From positions 164,303 through 228,302 of the forward strand of contig NJBH01000003.1 in NCBI GenBank assembly GCA_005223125.1: a stretch of 64,000 nucleotides of DNA, read 5' to 3'. Positions 63,740 to 64,000 of this stretch are shown here, one piece after another. Numbering within the stretch: the stretch's first letter is position 1; every line of letters starts with the position of its first letter. A program made the translations under genes and the position numbers. The stretch is from Promethearchaeota archaeon Loki_b32 (GTDB lineage: Archaea; Asgardarchaeota; Lokiarchaeia; Sigyniarchaeales; SOKP01). The notes beneath the pieces were generated by a model. The model was given only the letters and a program-made list of their open reading frames with translations. It made no database searches and was not told the origin of the DNA.

Positions 63740-63919
63740 TTAATCTATATTATGAAGTCCTTTACATCTATCGGTACCACAATGAATACGTCTTGGTTCA
63801 TAATCTGGACTATCTTTATTACAATGTGATTCCGAGTTATTACAGCTTGAGTGAGACATATTTCCAATAGCTTCTCTTATTATCTTGGCAATTTGTTCAT
63901 CCATTTCTTCTTCATTCAT
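63740..63919 (-). CDS. 59-residue Cys-rich protein
   Basis: ATG at 63917-63919 to TAA 63740. An acidic helix (MNEEEMDEQIAKIIREAIGN) is followed by four cysteines and several histidines: SSCNNSESHCNK and RRIHCGTDRCKG. The Cys/His set suits a metal or cluster site. The gene lies 14 bases before the thioredoxin-like gene on the same strand, so it probably opens the same operon. Family unknown. Confidence 0.6.
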   Translation of the reverse strand: MNEEEMDEQIAKIIREAIGNMSHSSCNNSESHCNKDSPDYEPRRIHCGTDRCKGLHNID

Positions 63920-64000
63920 AACTATTCAGTAAAATTGTTGATAATTTTTCAAGATTTCTATTCTTTAATTAATAATCTATTTCAAATTTAAAAATATTAG

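Overview
The window is AT-rich archaeal DNA with short intergenic gaps, and the gene content points to an Asgard archaeon, most likely of the Lokiarchaeia. The archaeal core includes a proteasome alpha subunit, TFB, clamp-loader (RFC) subunits and a geranylgeranyl-reductase family protein. Eukaryote-like or typically Asgard items sit beside it: a Ras/Rab-like small GTPase, leucine-rich-repeat proteins and a 1520-residue repeat protein. A bacterial-type GrpE-DnaK-DnaJ operon is also present. No rRNA, tRNA, CRISPR array or insertion sequence was found by eye.

Layout. 1-10 kb: LRR protein, crotonase, small GTPase, proteasome alpha subunit, a small wHTH-like protein and the giant helical-repeat protein. 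10-15 kb: small zinc-ribbon and GNAT proteins, then three consecutive clamp-loader genes, the middle one with a degenerate Walker B. 15-21 kb: ECF-type membrane protein, second crotonase, peptidase T, nucleoside phosphorylase, and an MFS/PadR divergent pair around a palindromic operator. 21-31 kb: a redox/lipid block (CrtC-like, SCP2-like, two FAD-PCMH oxidases, a CCG-domain Fe-S protein, a response regulator, a GGR-ferredoxin pair). 31-37 kb: aldolase, TFB and the chaperone operon. 37-44 kb: small membrane, zinc-finger and hypothetical genes. 44-60 kb: pyruvate kinase, a tungsten-enzyme (AOR) homologue, Nudix, MFS, FKBP, sugar kinase, amidase, metallo-beta-lactamase fold and Fe-S flavoprotein genes.

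The most unusual region is 60.3-63.9 kb. Two tandem paralogues encode beta-grasp (MoaD/ubiquitin-like) proteins. Both end in two adjacent UGA codons, followed in the same frame by a conserved 35-residue tail ending in UAA. Three nucleotides after each UAA lies a hairpin with an AUGA/GA kink-turn-type internal loop, compensatory stem changes and an A-rich apical loop, which resembles a selenocysteine insertion (SECIS) element of eukaryotic type. A thioredoxin-like gene with a CxC motif and a 59-residue Cys-rich gene lie directly upstream. I propose this as a candidate selenoprotein redox module. A fossil of the neighbouring HD gene between the two copies shows that the arrangement arose by tandem duplication.

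Several genes need single-base corrections or non-AUG (AUU/AUA) starts. Either the assembly has small indels or this organism uses unusual start codons; both readings are recorded.
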